Assembly (NCBI GenBank): GCA_016935265.1
Contig: JAFGRH010000022.1
Location: forward strand, 1 to 34,303
DNA from: Candidatus Woesearchaeota archaeon
GTDB taxonomy: Archaea; Nanobdellota; Nanobdellia; Woesearchaeales; UBA10216
Direction of reading: 5' to 3'
Length of the DNA: 34,303 nt
A program made the position numbers and the translations under genes. Shown piece by piece: positions 1 to 9,769 of this stretch (positions are counted from its first letter, which is position 1; each line of letters starts with the position of its first letter). The notes under the pieces were generated by a model. That model saw nothing but the letters and a program-made list of their open reading frames with translations. It had not been told where the DNA came from and did no database searches.

Positions 1-58
1 GAGGAATAACTCCCGCCACAGAAAACCTTTTAAATAACCCGCTTTTTTCGTATTTCCC

Positions 59-754
59 ATGGCAGAAGCTAAAACATTGCAGAAGGCAAAGAAGAAGAAA
101 TGGTATCCAATACACTCAAAGCTATTCAATGACGCATTGCTTGGCGAAACCCTCGCCACAGAGGCGAATGATCTGATTGGAAGGGTTGTAAGCGTGAACC
201 TTGCTACGCTTGCAGGCGATGTTAAGAGGCAGTCAGTAAGCCTGCGCTTCAGGATAAGCTCGGTAAAGGAAGGCAAGGTCTATGCAGATGTCATAAGCTA
301 CCTTACTTCAGGCTCTGCGATAAGGCGCCTTGTGAGACGGAATGTTGAGAGGGCGGACATTACATCAGTCTGCGAGACTCTGGACAAGGTTCGCGTTAAG
401 ATTAAGGTTTTCCTGCTTACAAGGTCAAAGACAAGCGGCAGCGTCCTGCACTCACTTCAGAAGGAGTGCCTTGGAATGCTTGCGAAAGAGATCGGAAAGA
501 TTGAGTACGGCGACTTTGTCTGGTCGCTTATTGAGCACAAGCTGCAGTCAGAGCTCAGGAAGGGCCTCAGCAAGATTTACCCTCTTAAGGCTTTTGAAAT
601 CAAGATGTTCAACGTCGTGAGCGGTGAGCAGGCGGAGAAGAAAGCCCCTAAACAAGAAAAGGCTCCTTCTAATGAAGAAGTTAATGTCGAGCAGGAGGAA
701 AAACCCTCTAAAGCAGAGAAGGCTCCTGCGAAGGTGGCCAAAAGTGCGAAATAA
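59..754 (+). CDS. rps3ae: 30S ribosomal protein S3Ae (eS1)
   Basis: 231-aa ORF with eS1-type sequence (KKKKWYPIHSKLFNDALLGET..., RRLVRRNVERADI); low-complexity Lys/Glu/Ala C-terminal tail; TATA-like tttaaataac just upstream. Confidence 0.93.
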   Translation: MAEAKTLQKAKKKKWYPIHSKLFNDALLGETLATEANDLIGRVVSVNLATLAGDVKRQSVSLRFRISSVKEGKVYADVISYLTSGSAIRRLVRRNVERADITSVCETLDKVRVKIKVFLLTRSKTSGSVLHSLQKECLGMLAKEIGKIEYGDFVWSLIEHKLQSELRKGLSKIYPLKAFEIKMFNVVSGEQAEKKAPKQEKAPSNEEVNVEQEEKPSKAEKAPAKVAKSAK

Positions 755-1088
755 GGCGTTAATCGGCCTGACAGAGCTCGTTAAGTTGGTTAATGGTGAC
801 AAATCTAAAAAAGTTGTTGCCAGAATCGACACAGGCGCCACACAAAGTTCTATTGACACATCACTTGCAACGCGGCTTAACCTCGGCCCGATAATAAGCT
901 CCAAGATTGTTAGGAGCACCCACGGCACAACGATGAGGGCAGTTGTCAAAGCAAGCGTTGTCCTTGCCAAGAGAAGGATACGTGCCAAATTCAATGTTGC
1001 AGACAGGAGGCACATGCGCTACAAGGTCCTTATAGGCAGGAACGTCCTCAGCGGAAAGGGCTTCCTTATTGACCCTGACAAAAAATGA
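744..1088 (+). CDS. RimK-associated retropepsin-like protease (Zn_protease/RimB-like, ATP-grasp partner)
   Basis: Within ORF 624..1088; the likely start is GTG at 744 (VRNKALIGLTELVKL...). DTGATQSSID aspartyl-protease-like motif; adjacent to rimK. Confidence 0.8.
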   Translation: MRNKALIGLTELVKLVNGDKSKKVVARIDTGATQSSIDTSLATRLNLGPIISSKIVRSTHGTTMRAVVKASVVLAKRRIRAKFNVADRRHMRYKVLIGRNVLSGKGFLIDPDKK

Positions 1089-2158
1089 AAGCAGCACTGC
1101 TTAGCGGAGGGAGCATAAGCTCAAAGTGGACCTTTGAGGCAATGAAGAAGCACTTTGATGAGGTTGACGACCTCAGGATTAAAAAAATCGAGGTCGTGAT
1201 GGCAGGCAAGTCCCTTGAAGTCCTGTACGAGGGCAAGCCCCTTCCCCACTACGACTGCATATACGCAAAGGGATCTTTCCGATACGCATCTGTGTTGAGG
1301 ACCCTTACCTCAGTCCTTTACGGCGAAACATATTTCCCTCTTACCCCCGTCTCCTTCAGCCTCGGGCATGACAAGCTCCTTACGCATCTTGAGCTCCAAA
1401 GGCACAAGATACACATGCCAAAGACTTACGTTGCCTCAACTGATTCGGCAAAAGCGATACTCGACAAAGTCTCATATCCGATAGTAATGAAGTTTCCGAG
1501 CGGAACCCAGGGCAAGGGCGTTATGTTTGCAGACTCCTTCAGCTCTGCCTCTTCAATGCTTGACGCGCTTGTTGCGCTTAAGCAGCCATTCATAATACAG
1601 GAATACATTGAGACTAGCGGGGTTGACATAAGGGCTATTGTCGTTGGCGATAAGGTTGTTGCATGCATGAAGAGAAAGGCTGTTGAGAAAGAGAAGCGCG
1701 CCAATATCCACGCAGGCGGAAAGGGCGAGCCATACTTTGCAAGCCCTGAGGTCAGGAAGCTTGCAGTAGATACAGCAAAGGCAATAGGCGCTGAGATATG
1801 CGCTGTTGACATTCTTGAGTCGCCGAAGGGTGCGCTCGTTATCGAGGTTAACCTTTCTCCAGGCCTGCAGGAAATAACCACCGCAACAAAGACAGACGTA
1901 GCTTCAAAAATCGCGAAGTACCTTTACGACAGGACTGATGAGTTCCTGTCATCAACAAAAAAGACTGGCGCAGCAAAAATAATGCAGGAGCTTGGCATAG
2001 AAAAAGATGAGGAAAACCCGCTTATAACAACCCTTGACATGCGCTCAGGACGCATACTGCTCTCAAAAATCCTTACAGACAAGACAGGGTTTGACGACAA
2101 GTCTGATGTGGTGATAAAAGCAGAGAAAAATAGGCTCTTAATAGAGAAGTTCAAGTAG
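1085..2158 (+). CDS. rimK: RimK-family ATP-grasp glutamate ligase
   Basis: ATGA overlap with the preceding gene; ATP-grasp motifs (YPIVMKFPSGTQGKGVMFADS, QEYIETSGVDIRAIVVGDKVVACMKR, VIEVNLSPGLQEI). Confidence 0.85.
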   Translation: MKAALLSGGSISSKWTFEAMKKHFDEVDDLRIKKIEVVMAGKSLEVLYEGKPLPHYDCIYAKGSFRYASVLRTLTSVLYGETYFPLTPVSFSLGHDKLLTHLELQRHKIHMPKTYVASTDSAKAILDKVSYPIVMKFPSGTQGKGVMFADSFSSASSMLDALVALKQPFIIQEYIETSGVDIRAIVVGDKVVACMKRKAVEKEKRANIHAGGKGEPYFASPEVRKLAVDTAKAIGAEICAVDILESPKGALVIEVNLSPGLQEITTATKTDVASKIAKYLYDRTDEFLSSTKKTGAAKIMQELGIEKDEENPLITTLDMRSGRILLSKILTDKTGFDDKSDVVIKAEKNRLLIEKFK

Positions 2159-3658
2159 CTATTTCTTCAGGTCAGGCCTCCAAAGCCTTCCTATCTTGTA
2201 GCGTTCCTCCCACTCTTTCATGTAAGCCCTGATTGAGTCAGGCACCACATTTTTCAGGAACGCTGACTTGTTCACAAGCTTCTCCATCTTTTCCTCAAGC
2301 CCCTTGCTTAGCTCGGCGTAAAGGTCCTTGTCCGCATAAACCAGCCCTTTCTTCAGCCTCCAGTATGCTGGCGTCCCCCTCGGCGCCAGGACAAGATAGC
2401 CTCTCTTGCCGTTTATCAGCTTTGAGAAGGTATTCATCCCGCGGTGCACGTCCTGGTGGTTGGCAAGGTAAACTCCGCCTTTGGGGCCGCTCGGGTCAAG
2501 TATTATCATGTCATCCCCCTCAATGCCTACGCATATGGCATAGTGTGCCTTGTCGTTTTCTATTGTAGGGAAGACCACTTTCTTCTTGAAATCAACAATC
2601 ACCAGCGCGCCGTCATAAAGCCATGACTTCAGCTCCTGCTTCAGGTCCATTATTTTGTTGACAGGTATCCAGTGGCCGAGCACTTTGCCGTCAGTAACTT
2701 CCTCAATTGCCTGCTTTAGCATTTCAGGGTGCGTGCCTTTTCCGACCTCTGTCCCTGACATTGACGCAATCTTGTCCTGGTCTATCCCCTTGTGGCCGAA
2801 TATTGACAAAACCATCTGCGCGCATGCAGGCCCGCAGTGGCTTGGCCTCTGCTCTACAAAGTGGTTCTTTATCTCCTCAAGGGCGTGCAGCTCAGCCTTT
2901 ATCTTTTCAAACTTCACTTCTTTCTTGAGAAATTCCTTGTTGGGAATCCTGAGAAGATAGCCTGAATCAGTGTTTATTGTCGTGTCTATGTTTGATACGC
3001 TCGTTATTTCGCCTGCCTCGCCGTTAACCACTATCCTGCTGCCCGGCTTGAAATTGCCCACTCCCTTTATGTAAAGCCCTGCTACTGCGTTCTCTATTAT
3101 GCCCCTGAAGCCGAAGAAAGCAAGAAGGGCTATTATTACGAAGGCGCTGTACACGACTACCCTTATGATGGCATTCAGCGCAGAGGACTGGAAGCCAAGA
3201 ATTGACATTACAAGTTCTATGATTACGACGTAAAGGAAAAGCTTCATTACAAACATGATTACCTTAAGGGTCTGCTTTTTTTCGTAAGCCCCCGCATAGT
3301 CAACTATGCCTATGGTGAGCAAGACCCACTCAATCAGGTTTGTTATGAAATTCACAGTTATTATTCCAAGGATAAGCAGCAGTATTGCGGTAAATATGTC
3401 GGGCAGGTAGCTCAGAGCTGTGGTCAGCATGTCGCTTACAGCCCCTGACTTCAGGTAAGCAAGGGCAGCAATTATCGTAAGAGTCATTATGAAATACCTT
3501 ACTGCCTTCAGCTTCCTGTCAACGTCAAGCTTCACAATCTTCCTTCTCGCCCTGTAAATGATAACAAGAATCCTGGTAATGATGTGCGCCAGCGCAAAAC
3601 CTCCGGCAAGTATTATCAGAGAAATTCCGAGTCCCATCCAGGTTTCATCCAAAGCCAT
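2159..3658 (-). CDS. MscS-like membrane channel module fused to a C39/papain-like peptidase domain
   Basis: Multiple N-terminal TM segments, MscS-type beta segment (FKPGSRIVVNGEAGEITSVSNIDTTINTDSGYLLRIPNKEF), then PSHCGPACAQMVLSIFG ... AHYAICVGIEGDDMIILDPSG (Cys/His/Asp arrangement of C39-like peptidases). Confidence 0.8.
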   Translation of the reverse strand: MALDETWMGLGISLIILAGGFALAHIITRILVIIYRARRKIVKLDVDRKLKAVRYFIMTLTIIAALAYLKSGAVSDMLTTALSYLPDIFTAILLLILGIITVNFITNLIEWVLLTIGIVDYAGAYEKKQTLKVIMFVMKLFLYVVIIELVMSILGFQSSALNAIIRVVVYSAFVIIALLAFFGFRGIIENAVAGLYIKGVGNFKPGSRIVVNGEAGEITSVSNIDTTINTDSGYLLRIPNKEFLKKEVKFEKIKAELHALEEIKNHFVEQRPSHCGPACAQMVLSIFGHKGIDQDKIASMSGTEVGKGTHPEMLKQAIEEVTDGKVLGHWIPVNKIMDLKQELKSWLYDGALVIVDFKKKVVFPTIENDKAHYAICVGIEGDDMIILDPSGPKGGVYLANHQDVHRGMNTFSKLINGKRGYLVLAPRGTPAYWRLKKGLVYADKDLYAELSKGLEEKMEKLVNKSAFLKNVVPDSIRAYMKEWEERYKIGRLWRPDLKK

Positions 3659-3784
3659 GGCTAAAGTGCCTCTTCATAAATATAAAAATCTTTCTAAGTT
3701 ACAAACTCAATTACTGCCCTTCTTTATTTTTCAGTAGTTAAAAACATTATTATATGCTTTTATTTAAGTACTGCTTAGTGCAAA

Positions 3785-3795
3785 CGTTTAAATAG
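3785..3795 (+). promoter_or_regulatory. Archaeal TATA box (aaacgtttaaatag) for the coiled-coil/secretion operon
   Basis: TTTAAATA about 30 nt before the 3823 start codon; same consensus found before many genes in this window. Confidence 0.6.
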
Positions 3796-3822
3796 CTTGT
3801 ACTTTATAGTGAAAGTGGTAAT

Positions 3823-6153
3823 ATGCCCATAAAACCCCAGAGCGTAACTACAGAAGCAGACCTTCTGCTTGGACTTCTCAGGCAGGTCAAAGAGATAACA
3901 CTTAAGGAAGCTGCACAGCGGCTTAAAATACCTGTCCCTACTCTTGAGGCCTGGGCTACTTTTCTTGAGGAAGAGGGCGTTGTCTCCATGAAGTACAAAT
4001 TCACAACACCATATCTTTGCTATGTTGAAGAAAAGGAGAAGAAGAAAGTTCCCAAGGCTCCTGTTGAAACAGCCCCCCCTCCTGCAAAAGAGACTGATTC
4101 TTTCCAGGAGATCCACCGCAGGATGCAGGAAATGCAGCAAATGCTTGAGACGATGAACAGCTCTGCGAAGAGCGGGGAGTTTTCCAAGGTGCCTGACTTC
4201 TACACCATAATAATGTCCAACCTTAAGGCGCTTCGCGATTTCATCCTTGAAAAGTCCCACTGGCTCCCGCTTGACAAGAAAGCTGAGTTTGACACTCAGC
4301 TGAAGAGCGTAGAGTCAGGAGCCCAGAGCGCAAGCTCGCTTGTTGACGAGGGCAAGTTCGAAGAGGCACAGTCAGCCTATTCTGAGCTTGTTTCCCTGCT
4401 TGCGAACGTCCTTAACAGCATGCACTCATCATATGATGAAGGAAAGCAGCAGCAGGTTGCTTTGGCAGCAGGCTCAACCGAAATTTCAGAGCTGCTTGAA
4501 AAGGCATATGACCTGATGAAGCAGGGCAAGATTGAGGAGGCAAAGCAGGTTTACAGGCAGCTCGACGGAATCTACAGGAGGATGCACGCGGATTATGCTG
4601 AAAAAAAGCGCGGACTTGAGGGCGATCTTGCAAAGCTGAACAAGGACCTTTCAACCAACATAGACCGCAGGAACATTGCAAAGGTAAAGCAGGGCTCAAA
4701 GGTCATAGAAGGCTTCCTTAATGACTCAAGGAAAGCCATGAAGAAAGAAGACCTTCAGGGAGCAGAAAAGAGCTACCTTGCTGCCAAGCAGGTATTCAAC
4801 TCCCTCCCGCAGGGTTTCCTCACGCAGAAAAGGCACCTTCAGGAAGGGCTAATAAAGGCATATGAGGAGATAGCAGTTGTCCGCGAAAAAGTAATGTCTG
4901 CAAGGTTTAAGGCTGCAGAAATCAGCATATCAGGGCTTCTGAAAAAAATCTCAGATCAGCTTAAGTCAGGGCAGGTGAGAGCTTCTGTTGAAACATACAA
5001 CCAGGCAAAAACAACCTTCGCAAAGATGCCGCCCGGCTTCATAACAGAAAAGCTCGCCCTTCAGGAAAAGCTCATGAGCGCTTACAACAACCTGGTCTCA
5101 ATATACAATGTAAGCTCCTCAAACGAGATGGGGCAGAAGATGAACAGGATAAGGCAGCTCATCTCAAGGATGAAGGCAAGCATAAGGGCTGGAAGCGCAG
5201 AGGACGCATCAAGGACCTATTCAGAAATAAAGGAGATTTACGGCTCGCTGCCGCTCGGCTTCATAAAAGAGAAGACACAGCTTCAGGACGAGATACTGAA
5301 GGAATACGAGCTCCTTGTCAGGATTTCAGGAGAGAAGCTTTCAAAGGACGTCAAATTAAAGGTAGAGGAGATTAAGGAGCTCCTTGAAGAGGCTTTATCA
5401 TACGCCAAGAGGGGCGATTACGACGTTGCAGAGGAGATGTACTCGCAGACAGTCGTTCTTTACAACAAGCTCCCTCCCGGCTTCATCCAGAGCAAAGCAA
5501 TGCTCAGGAGCAAGATGCTTCTCCTTTACAAGGACATAATAATGAACTCTGACAGGACCGCCATGGAGGAGCTTGACAAGGCAGCCGTTGCAAAATACCA
5601 CGAAATAATGAAGATTCTCGTTGAATCAAAGCACCATATTGCAAAGGGGCACTTTGACCTTATTGAGCCTGCTTACAAGAGCATGGTCATGCTGTTCGAG
5701 GAGCTCCCCATAGGTTTTGTGCAGAAAAGCACAAAGCTCTGGGAGAAAATAAAAATAACAAGCGACGAAGTCAAGCTGTACAAAAAAGTTCAGGGTCTCC
5801 CAAGGATTGTCTCAAACTCAGAACTGAGGGCTGCCCTTAACGAAGTTTACAAGCTAAAAAATTACGTGGCAAGGAACTGCATTGAGGATGCAGAGCTGCT
5901 GAAATACGTGGAGGCAAGGTACAGCCAGAACCTCCAGAGGCTCATGGCAAGAAAGCCGAGCCCTCCTTCAGTAGAGATGCAAAGGCCAGCTCATGCGCCC
6001 CTTCCGCACCAATCAACGCATTTTCCCGCCCAGCCTATGGGGCCGCAGCCGCTAACTTCCCCTGCGCAGGAGAAGGAAATGGCGGATTTGCACAGAAAGA
6101 TAGGCGAGCTTCAGACAAAGGCAAGGCCGCAGGTAACCATGCCTGCCCATTAA
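3823..6153 (+). CDS. wHTH-like N-terminal domain plus long alpha-helical repeat protein
   Basis: 776 aa; N-terminal helix-turn-helix-like segment (EITLKEAAQRLKIPVPTLEAWATFLEEEGVV) followed by five LPxGFxxxKxxL repeats at roughly 74-aa spacing. Confidence 0.8.
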   Translation: MPIKPQSVTTEADLLLGLLRQVKEITLKEAAQRLKIPVPTLEAWATFLEEEGVVSMKYKFTTPYLCYVEEKEKKKVPKAPVETAPPPAKETDSFQEIHRRMQEMQQMLETMNSSAKSGEFSKVPDFYTIIMSNLKALRDFILEKSHWLPLDKKAEFDTQLKSVESGAQSASSLVDEGKFEEAQSAYSELVSLLANVLNSMHSSYDEGKQQQVALAAGSTEISELLEKAYDLMKQGKIEEAKQVYRQLDGIYRRMHADYAEKKRGLEGDLAKLNKDLSTNIDRRNIAKVKQGSKVIEGFLNDSRKAMKKEDLQGAEKSYLAAKQVFNSLPQGFLTQKRHLQEGLIKAYEEIAVVREKVMSARFKAAEISISGLLKKISDQLKSGQVRASVETYNQAKTTFAKMPPGFITEKLALQEKLMSAYNNLVSIYNVSSSNEMGQKMNRIRQLISRMKASIRAGSAEDASRTYSEIKEIYGSLPLGFIKEKTQLQDEILKEYELLVRISGEKLSKDVKLKVEEIKELLEEALSYAKRGDYDVAEEMYSQTVVLYNKLPPGFIQSKAMLRSKMLLLYKDIIMNSDRTAMEELDKAAVAKYHEIMKILVESKHHIAKGHFDLIEPAYKSMVMLFEELPIGFVQKSTKLWEKIKITSDEVKLYKKVQGLPRIVSNSELRAALNEVYKLKNYVARNCIEDAELLKYVEARYSQNLQRLMARKPSPPSVEMQRPAHAPLPHQSTHFPAQPMGPQPLTSPAQEKEMADLHRKIGELQTKARPQVTMPAH

Positions 6154-6183
6154 ATATTTTTCCCTGGAGATTAAGAGGTGAAT

Positions 6184-7641
6184 ATGGCAGGAGAGAGGGA
6201 TGTCAATACACTTGATTCCTACAAGATAAACGTAAGCGGAATCATAGTGGACGTGACAATCTATACAGAAGAAGAAGAGTCCGTGCCTATTTACAACATA
6301 TCAATACTCAACATAAGCCGCGCTACAAAAATACTTCTTGCCAAGCTCAGGGAGGAATTCGTATCAAGGATAAATGTAGGCGCCATAGAGCTTTCCGAAG
6401 AGACAGGATTTGAGGACATAAAGGAAAGGTTCAAAGAAGAGATTCTCGTTCTCATCAAGAAGTACTTCCCGAACATAGACCAAAGGACTTCAGACCTCCT
6501 TGTCAACCACGTTATCCAGCAGAACGTAGGGCTCGGCAACATAGAAATTCTTCTGAAGGATGCGAACCTTGAGGAAATAGTTATCAACAGCGCAGAGGAG
6601 CCTGTCTGGGTCTACCACAGGAAGCACGGCTGGCTCAAGACAAACGTGATGCTTGACAACGAGGCAAGGATAAGGCACTACGCGACAATAATAGGAAGGG
6701 ATGTCGGAAAGGAAATAACCCTCCTAAAGCCCCTTATGGACGCCCACCTGAAAACCGGGGACAGGGTTAACGCTACCCTGGCGCCAATATCAACAGACGG
6801 CAACACAATAACGATAAGAAAGTTCTCTGAAAAGCCTTGGTCCATAACAGACCTGATAAAAAGCAGGACAATGAACTACGACACAGCAGCATGGGTGTGG
6901 CTTGCGATACAAAACGAGCTCTCCATGCTAATATCTGGCGGAACAGGCTCAGGAAAGACATCAACGCTGAACGCAATTGCAAACTTCTTCCCGCCAAACC
7001 AAAGAATAATATCCATAGAGGACACAAGGGAGCTTACCCTTCCGAACAACCTCCACTGGGTGCCGCTGGAAACAAGGCTTCCGAACCCTGAAGGCAAGGG
7101 CGAAATCACAATGCTCGACTTAGTGGTAAACTCGCTGAGAATGAGGCCTGACCGCATCATAATGGGCGAGATAAGAAGGAAGCGCGAGGCAGAAGTTTTG
7201 TTTGAAGCGATGCACACAGGCCACTCGGTATATGCGACGCTGCACGCCAACAACGCCGAGGAGACAATAACAAGGCTCACAAATGCGCCCATAGAGGTCC
7301 CAAAGGCTGTCATAAGCGCGCTTTCCCTCATCCTTGTCCAGAACAGGAACAGGCGCACAGGCTACAGGAGGACTCTCCAGCTTGCTGAAATAACAAGCAA
7401 GGGGGACGCCGAAGTCCTGATGCAGCTTGATGTTGCAAAGGACACTTTCAACTATATCAAGGCGCCAAAGCGCGTGGTTGAAACGCTTAACCTTTTCACA
7501 GGAATGACCAGTCAGCAGATAGATGACAACCTTAAGGAGAAAAAAAGGATACTGAGATGGCTTGTCGAGAAGGACATAACTGACGTTCACAAGATAGGGC
7601 TCATTGTATCAAAGTATTATGCCGGCAAGCTAAAGATTTGA
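6184..7641 (+). CDS. Type II/IV secretion ATPase (TadA/VirB11/FlaI-like)
   Basis: Walker A SGGTGSGKTSTLNAI, ISIEDTREL, MGEIRRKREAEVLFEAMHTGHSVYATLHANN; ATG at 6184 preferred over GTG 6178 because gaggtg lies just upstream. Confidence 0.92.
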   Translation: MAGERDVNTLDSYKINVSGIIVDVTIYTEEEESVPIYNISILNISRATKILLAKLREEFVSRINVGAIELSEETGFEDIKERFKEEILVLIKKYFPNIDQRTSDLLVNHVIQQNVGLGNIEILLKDANLEEIVINSAEEPVWVYHRKHGWLKTNVMLDNEARIRHYATIIGRDVGKEITLLKPLMDAHLKTGDRVNATLAPISTDGNTITIRKFSEKPWSITDLIKSRTMNYDTAAWVWLAIQNELSMLISGGTGSGKTSTLNAIANFFPPNQRIISIEDTRELTLPNNLHWVPLETRLPNPEGKGEITMLDLVVNSLRMRPDRIIMGEIRRKREAEVLFEAMHTGHSVYATLHANNAEETITRLTNAPIEVPKAVISALSLILVQNRNRRTGYRRTLQLAEITSKGDAEVLMQLDVAKDTFNYIKAPKRVVETLNLFTGMTSQQIDDNLKEKKRILRWLVEKDITDVHKIGLIVSKYYAGKLKI

Positions 7642-7642
7642 A

Positions 7643-8476
7643 TTGGTGGTTGCAATCGATATTGTAAAGATTTTTTTAAGGTATTATCCGGGCTTGAAAA
7701 GAACGCTTAGGATAGCGCATATAAAGGAGACTCCTGAAAAATTTGTAAAGCATTCGCTTCTTCTCTCGCTCTACATTTCAATTGGTATTTGCGGAGCATT
7801 CTTCTTGTTTTTCTCAAAGAGCTTTGACAGCCGCCTTGATGCGGTTGCCCTGCTTCCTCTCGTATTCCTCCTTTCAAGCTTCCCTGTTTTCTTCTTCATG
7901 ATGCAGACGCCCAAGGGCAATATAAGGAAAAGGCAGCGGGAGATGGACAAGTACGTCCTTTTCACAGGGCGCTACCTCCTCGTGAAGATGGAATCCGGAA
8001 CGCCACTTTTCAACTCAATCATAGACGCATCGAAAAGTTACGGCGTATCAGGCAAGTATTTCAAGGAAATACTTGATGACATAGCTGCAGGCACGAACAT
8101 AGAGGATGCCCTTGAAAATGCGCGCGAATACAACTCATCCGCCTACTTCAAGAAGATACTCTGGCAGCTGGTAGCTTCAATCAAGACCGGAACAGACATA
8201 ACAAACGCGCTGAGAAGCACCCTGAAAGTAATTGCAGACGACCAGATAATTGAAATCAAGAAATACGCGAAAAAGCTGAACGCCCTTATGCTTTTTTACA
8301 TGCTCATAGCCTGCGTCGTTCCCTCCCTTGGCGTTACCCTTTTCCTCCTCGTCGCAAGCTTTCTTGAGCTTGACCTCTCGCAGGCTTTCCTCTTTGCAGT
8401 GCTTTTCTTCCTTGCAATGGTACAGGTAATTTTCATCATAATGGTAAGGTCAATAAGGCCGGTAATGGAACTATGA
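7643..8476 (+). CDS. Type II secretion F-domain membrane protein (TadC/FlaJ-like), copy 1
   Basis: Immediately downstream of the ATPase, TTG (7643) or GTG (7646) start; ESGTPLFNSIIDASKSYGVSGKYFKEILDDIAAGTNIEDALENA typical of T2SSF. Confidence 0.8.
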   Translation: MVVAIDIVKIFLRYYPGLKRTLRIAHIKETPEKFVKHSLLLSLYISIGICGAFFLFFSKSFDSRLDAVALLPLVFLLSSFPVFFFMMQTPKGNIRKRQREMDKYVLFTGRYLLVKMESGTPLFNSIIDASKSYGVSGKYFKEILDDIAAGTNIEDALENAREYNSSAYFKKILWQLVASIKTGTDITNALRSTLKVIADDQIIEIKKYAKKLNALMLFYMLIACVVPSLGVTLFLLVASFLELDLSQAFLFAVLFFLAMVQVIFIIMVRSIRPVMEL

Positions 8477-9504
8477 ACCTGAAAATAATATTTTTGGAGG
8501 AATTCGGCAGGGCTTTCATACCCAAAAAGTTCAGGCCCCACCTCAGGCAGTACCTCCTGAAAGCAGGCATCGTAGAGGTGCCCTACAGGATTATAGGCGG
8601 GATGTTCTACCTGAGCATACTCGCAACTCTCATAATCTACCTGCTTAAGGTATACCCTCTTTTCGAGGAATCAGGGCTTGTTAAAGTCTTCTTTTACACG
8701 CTCGGAACATGGGTTGCGCTGCCTCTCGGCTTTGCCAGCGCTTTAGCCCTAATCTTCTATTTCTACCTTGACATGAAGATATTCAACCGCACCAAGAGAA
8801 TGGAGGAGGTTCTCCCTGACTTCCTGAGGTTTGTCGCTGAGAACCTGAAGGGAGGGATGCCTTTCGAGCGCGCCTTGTGGAGCGCAATCCGCCCTGAGTT
8901 CGGGGTGCTTGCCAATGAAGTCAGGCTTGCCGCCAAGAAAGTCATGACAGGGGAGGACGTTGACGAAGCCCTGAGGGAATTCACAAGCAAGTACGACTCA
9001 CCCACTCTTAGAAGGTCATTCGACCTCATAATAGAGGGCATGAAGGGCGGCGGAAAAACCGCTTACCTCATAGACCGCGTTGTTGAGGACCTTGAGGAAA
9101 CCAGGGAGCTTAAGCAGGAGATGAACGCAACAAACCTTTCCTATGTGATATTTGTTTCCATAATAGTCCTTGCCGTTGCGCCTGCACTCTTCACGCTTTC
9201 ATACCAGTTCCTGATGATACTTATAAGCATCGGCGGCAGGCTTGAGGGCGTGCAAACGCAGGGTGTTATGGACTTCGCCATGAACTTCGGGAATGTTGCG
9301 CTTGACCCGGACTCATTCAAGACCTTCTCGCGGCAGGCGCTCGGCGTTCTTTCTGTTTTCTCAGCCATGATAATATCCCAGATAAGCAGGGGAAACATAA
9401 AAGGCGGCATAAAATACATACCGGTGTTTCTCGCAATCACACAGGTAATTTATATTGGCCTGATGTGGGTTGCTGACAAGGTTTTCGGCGGGCTTATGAC
9501 ATGA
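8473..9504 (+). CDS. Type II secretion F-domain membrane protein (TadC/FlaJ-like), copy 2
   Basis: ATGA overlap; EVLPDFLRFVAENLKGGMPFERALWSAIRPEFGVLANEV...ALREF typical of T2SSF/TadC. Confidence 0.85.
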   Translation: MNLKIIFLEEFGRAFIPKKFRPHLRQYLLKAGIVEVPYRIIGGMFYLSILATLIIYLLKVYPLFEESGLVKVFFYTLGTWVALPLGFASALALIFYFYLDMKIFNRTKRMEEVLPDFLRFVAENLKGGMPFERALWSAIRPEFGVLANEVRLAAKKVMTGEDVDEALREFTSKYDSPTLRRSFDLIIEGMKGGGKTAYLIDRVVEDLEETRELKQEMNATNLSYVIFVSIIVLAVAPALFTLSYQFLMILISIGGRLEGVQTQGVMDFAMNFGNVALDPDSFKTFSRQALGVLSVFSAMIISQISRGNIKGGIKYIPVFLAITQVIYIGLMWVADKVFGGLMT

Positions 9505-9598
9505 GGAAAAATATTTAAATGAACGGCTATTTAACAATAAAAAACAGTTTTTCTTTTTTTGGATAGCTTCTATATATCGATAGGCAGGGGGTTTTAAA

Positions 9599-9769
9599 AT
9601 GACAGATGCAGACAATGTTGAGAAAGAGCTAAGTGAAGTGAGGAAGAGGCTGCTTACGCTTGAGTGGGACAAGAAGCACAACCAGCTCAATGCCGGCATG
9701 GAATCGCATTACGAAGAGCTTAAGACCAAGTGCAAGGAACTTGAGAGCATGAAGGAGAAGCTCAAATAA
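9599..9769 (+). CDS. Small 56-aa coiled-coil protein, hypothetical
   Basis: MTDADNVEKELSEVRKRLLTLEWDKKHNQLNAGMESHYEELKTKCKELESMKEKLK*, preceded by caggggg and an upstream TATA-like tatttaaat; not in the ORF track because of length. Confidence 0.6.
   Translation: MTDADNVEKELSEVRKRLLTLEWDKKHNQLNAGMESHYEELKTKCKELESMKEKLK

Noticed and set aside
624-743. Arg/Lys-rich N-terminal extension of the RimB-like protease
   Set aside because: It is the out-of-frame reading of the eS1 tail; GTG at 744 restores a family-length protein.
548-1015. 155-aa minus-strand ORF antisense to rps3ae/protease
   Set aside because: Opposes two recognisable genes; no family signal; typical shadow ORF.
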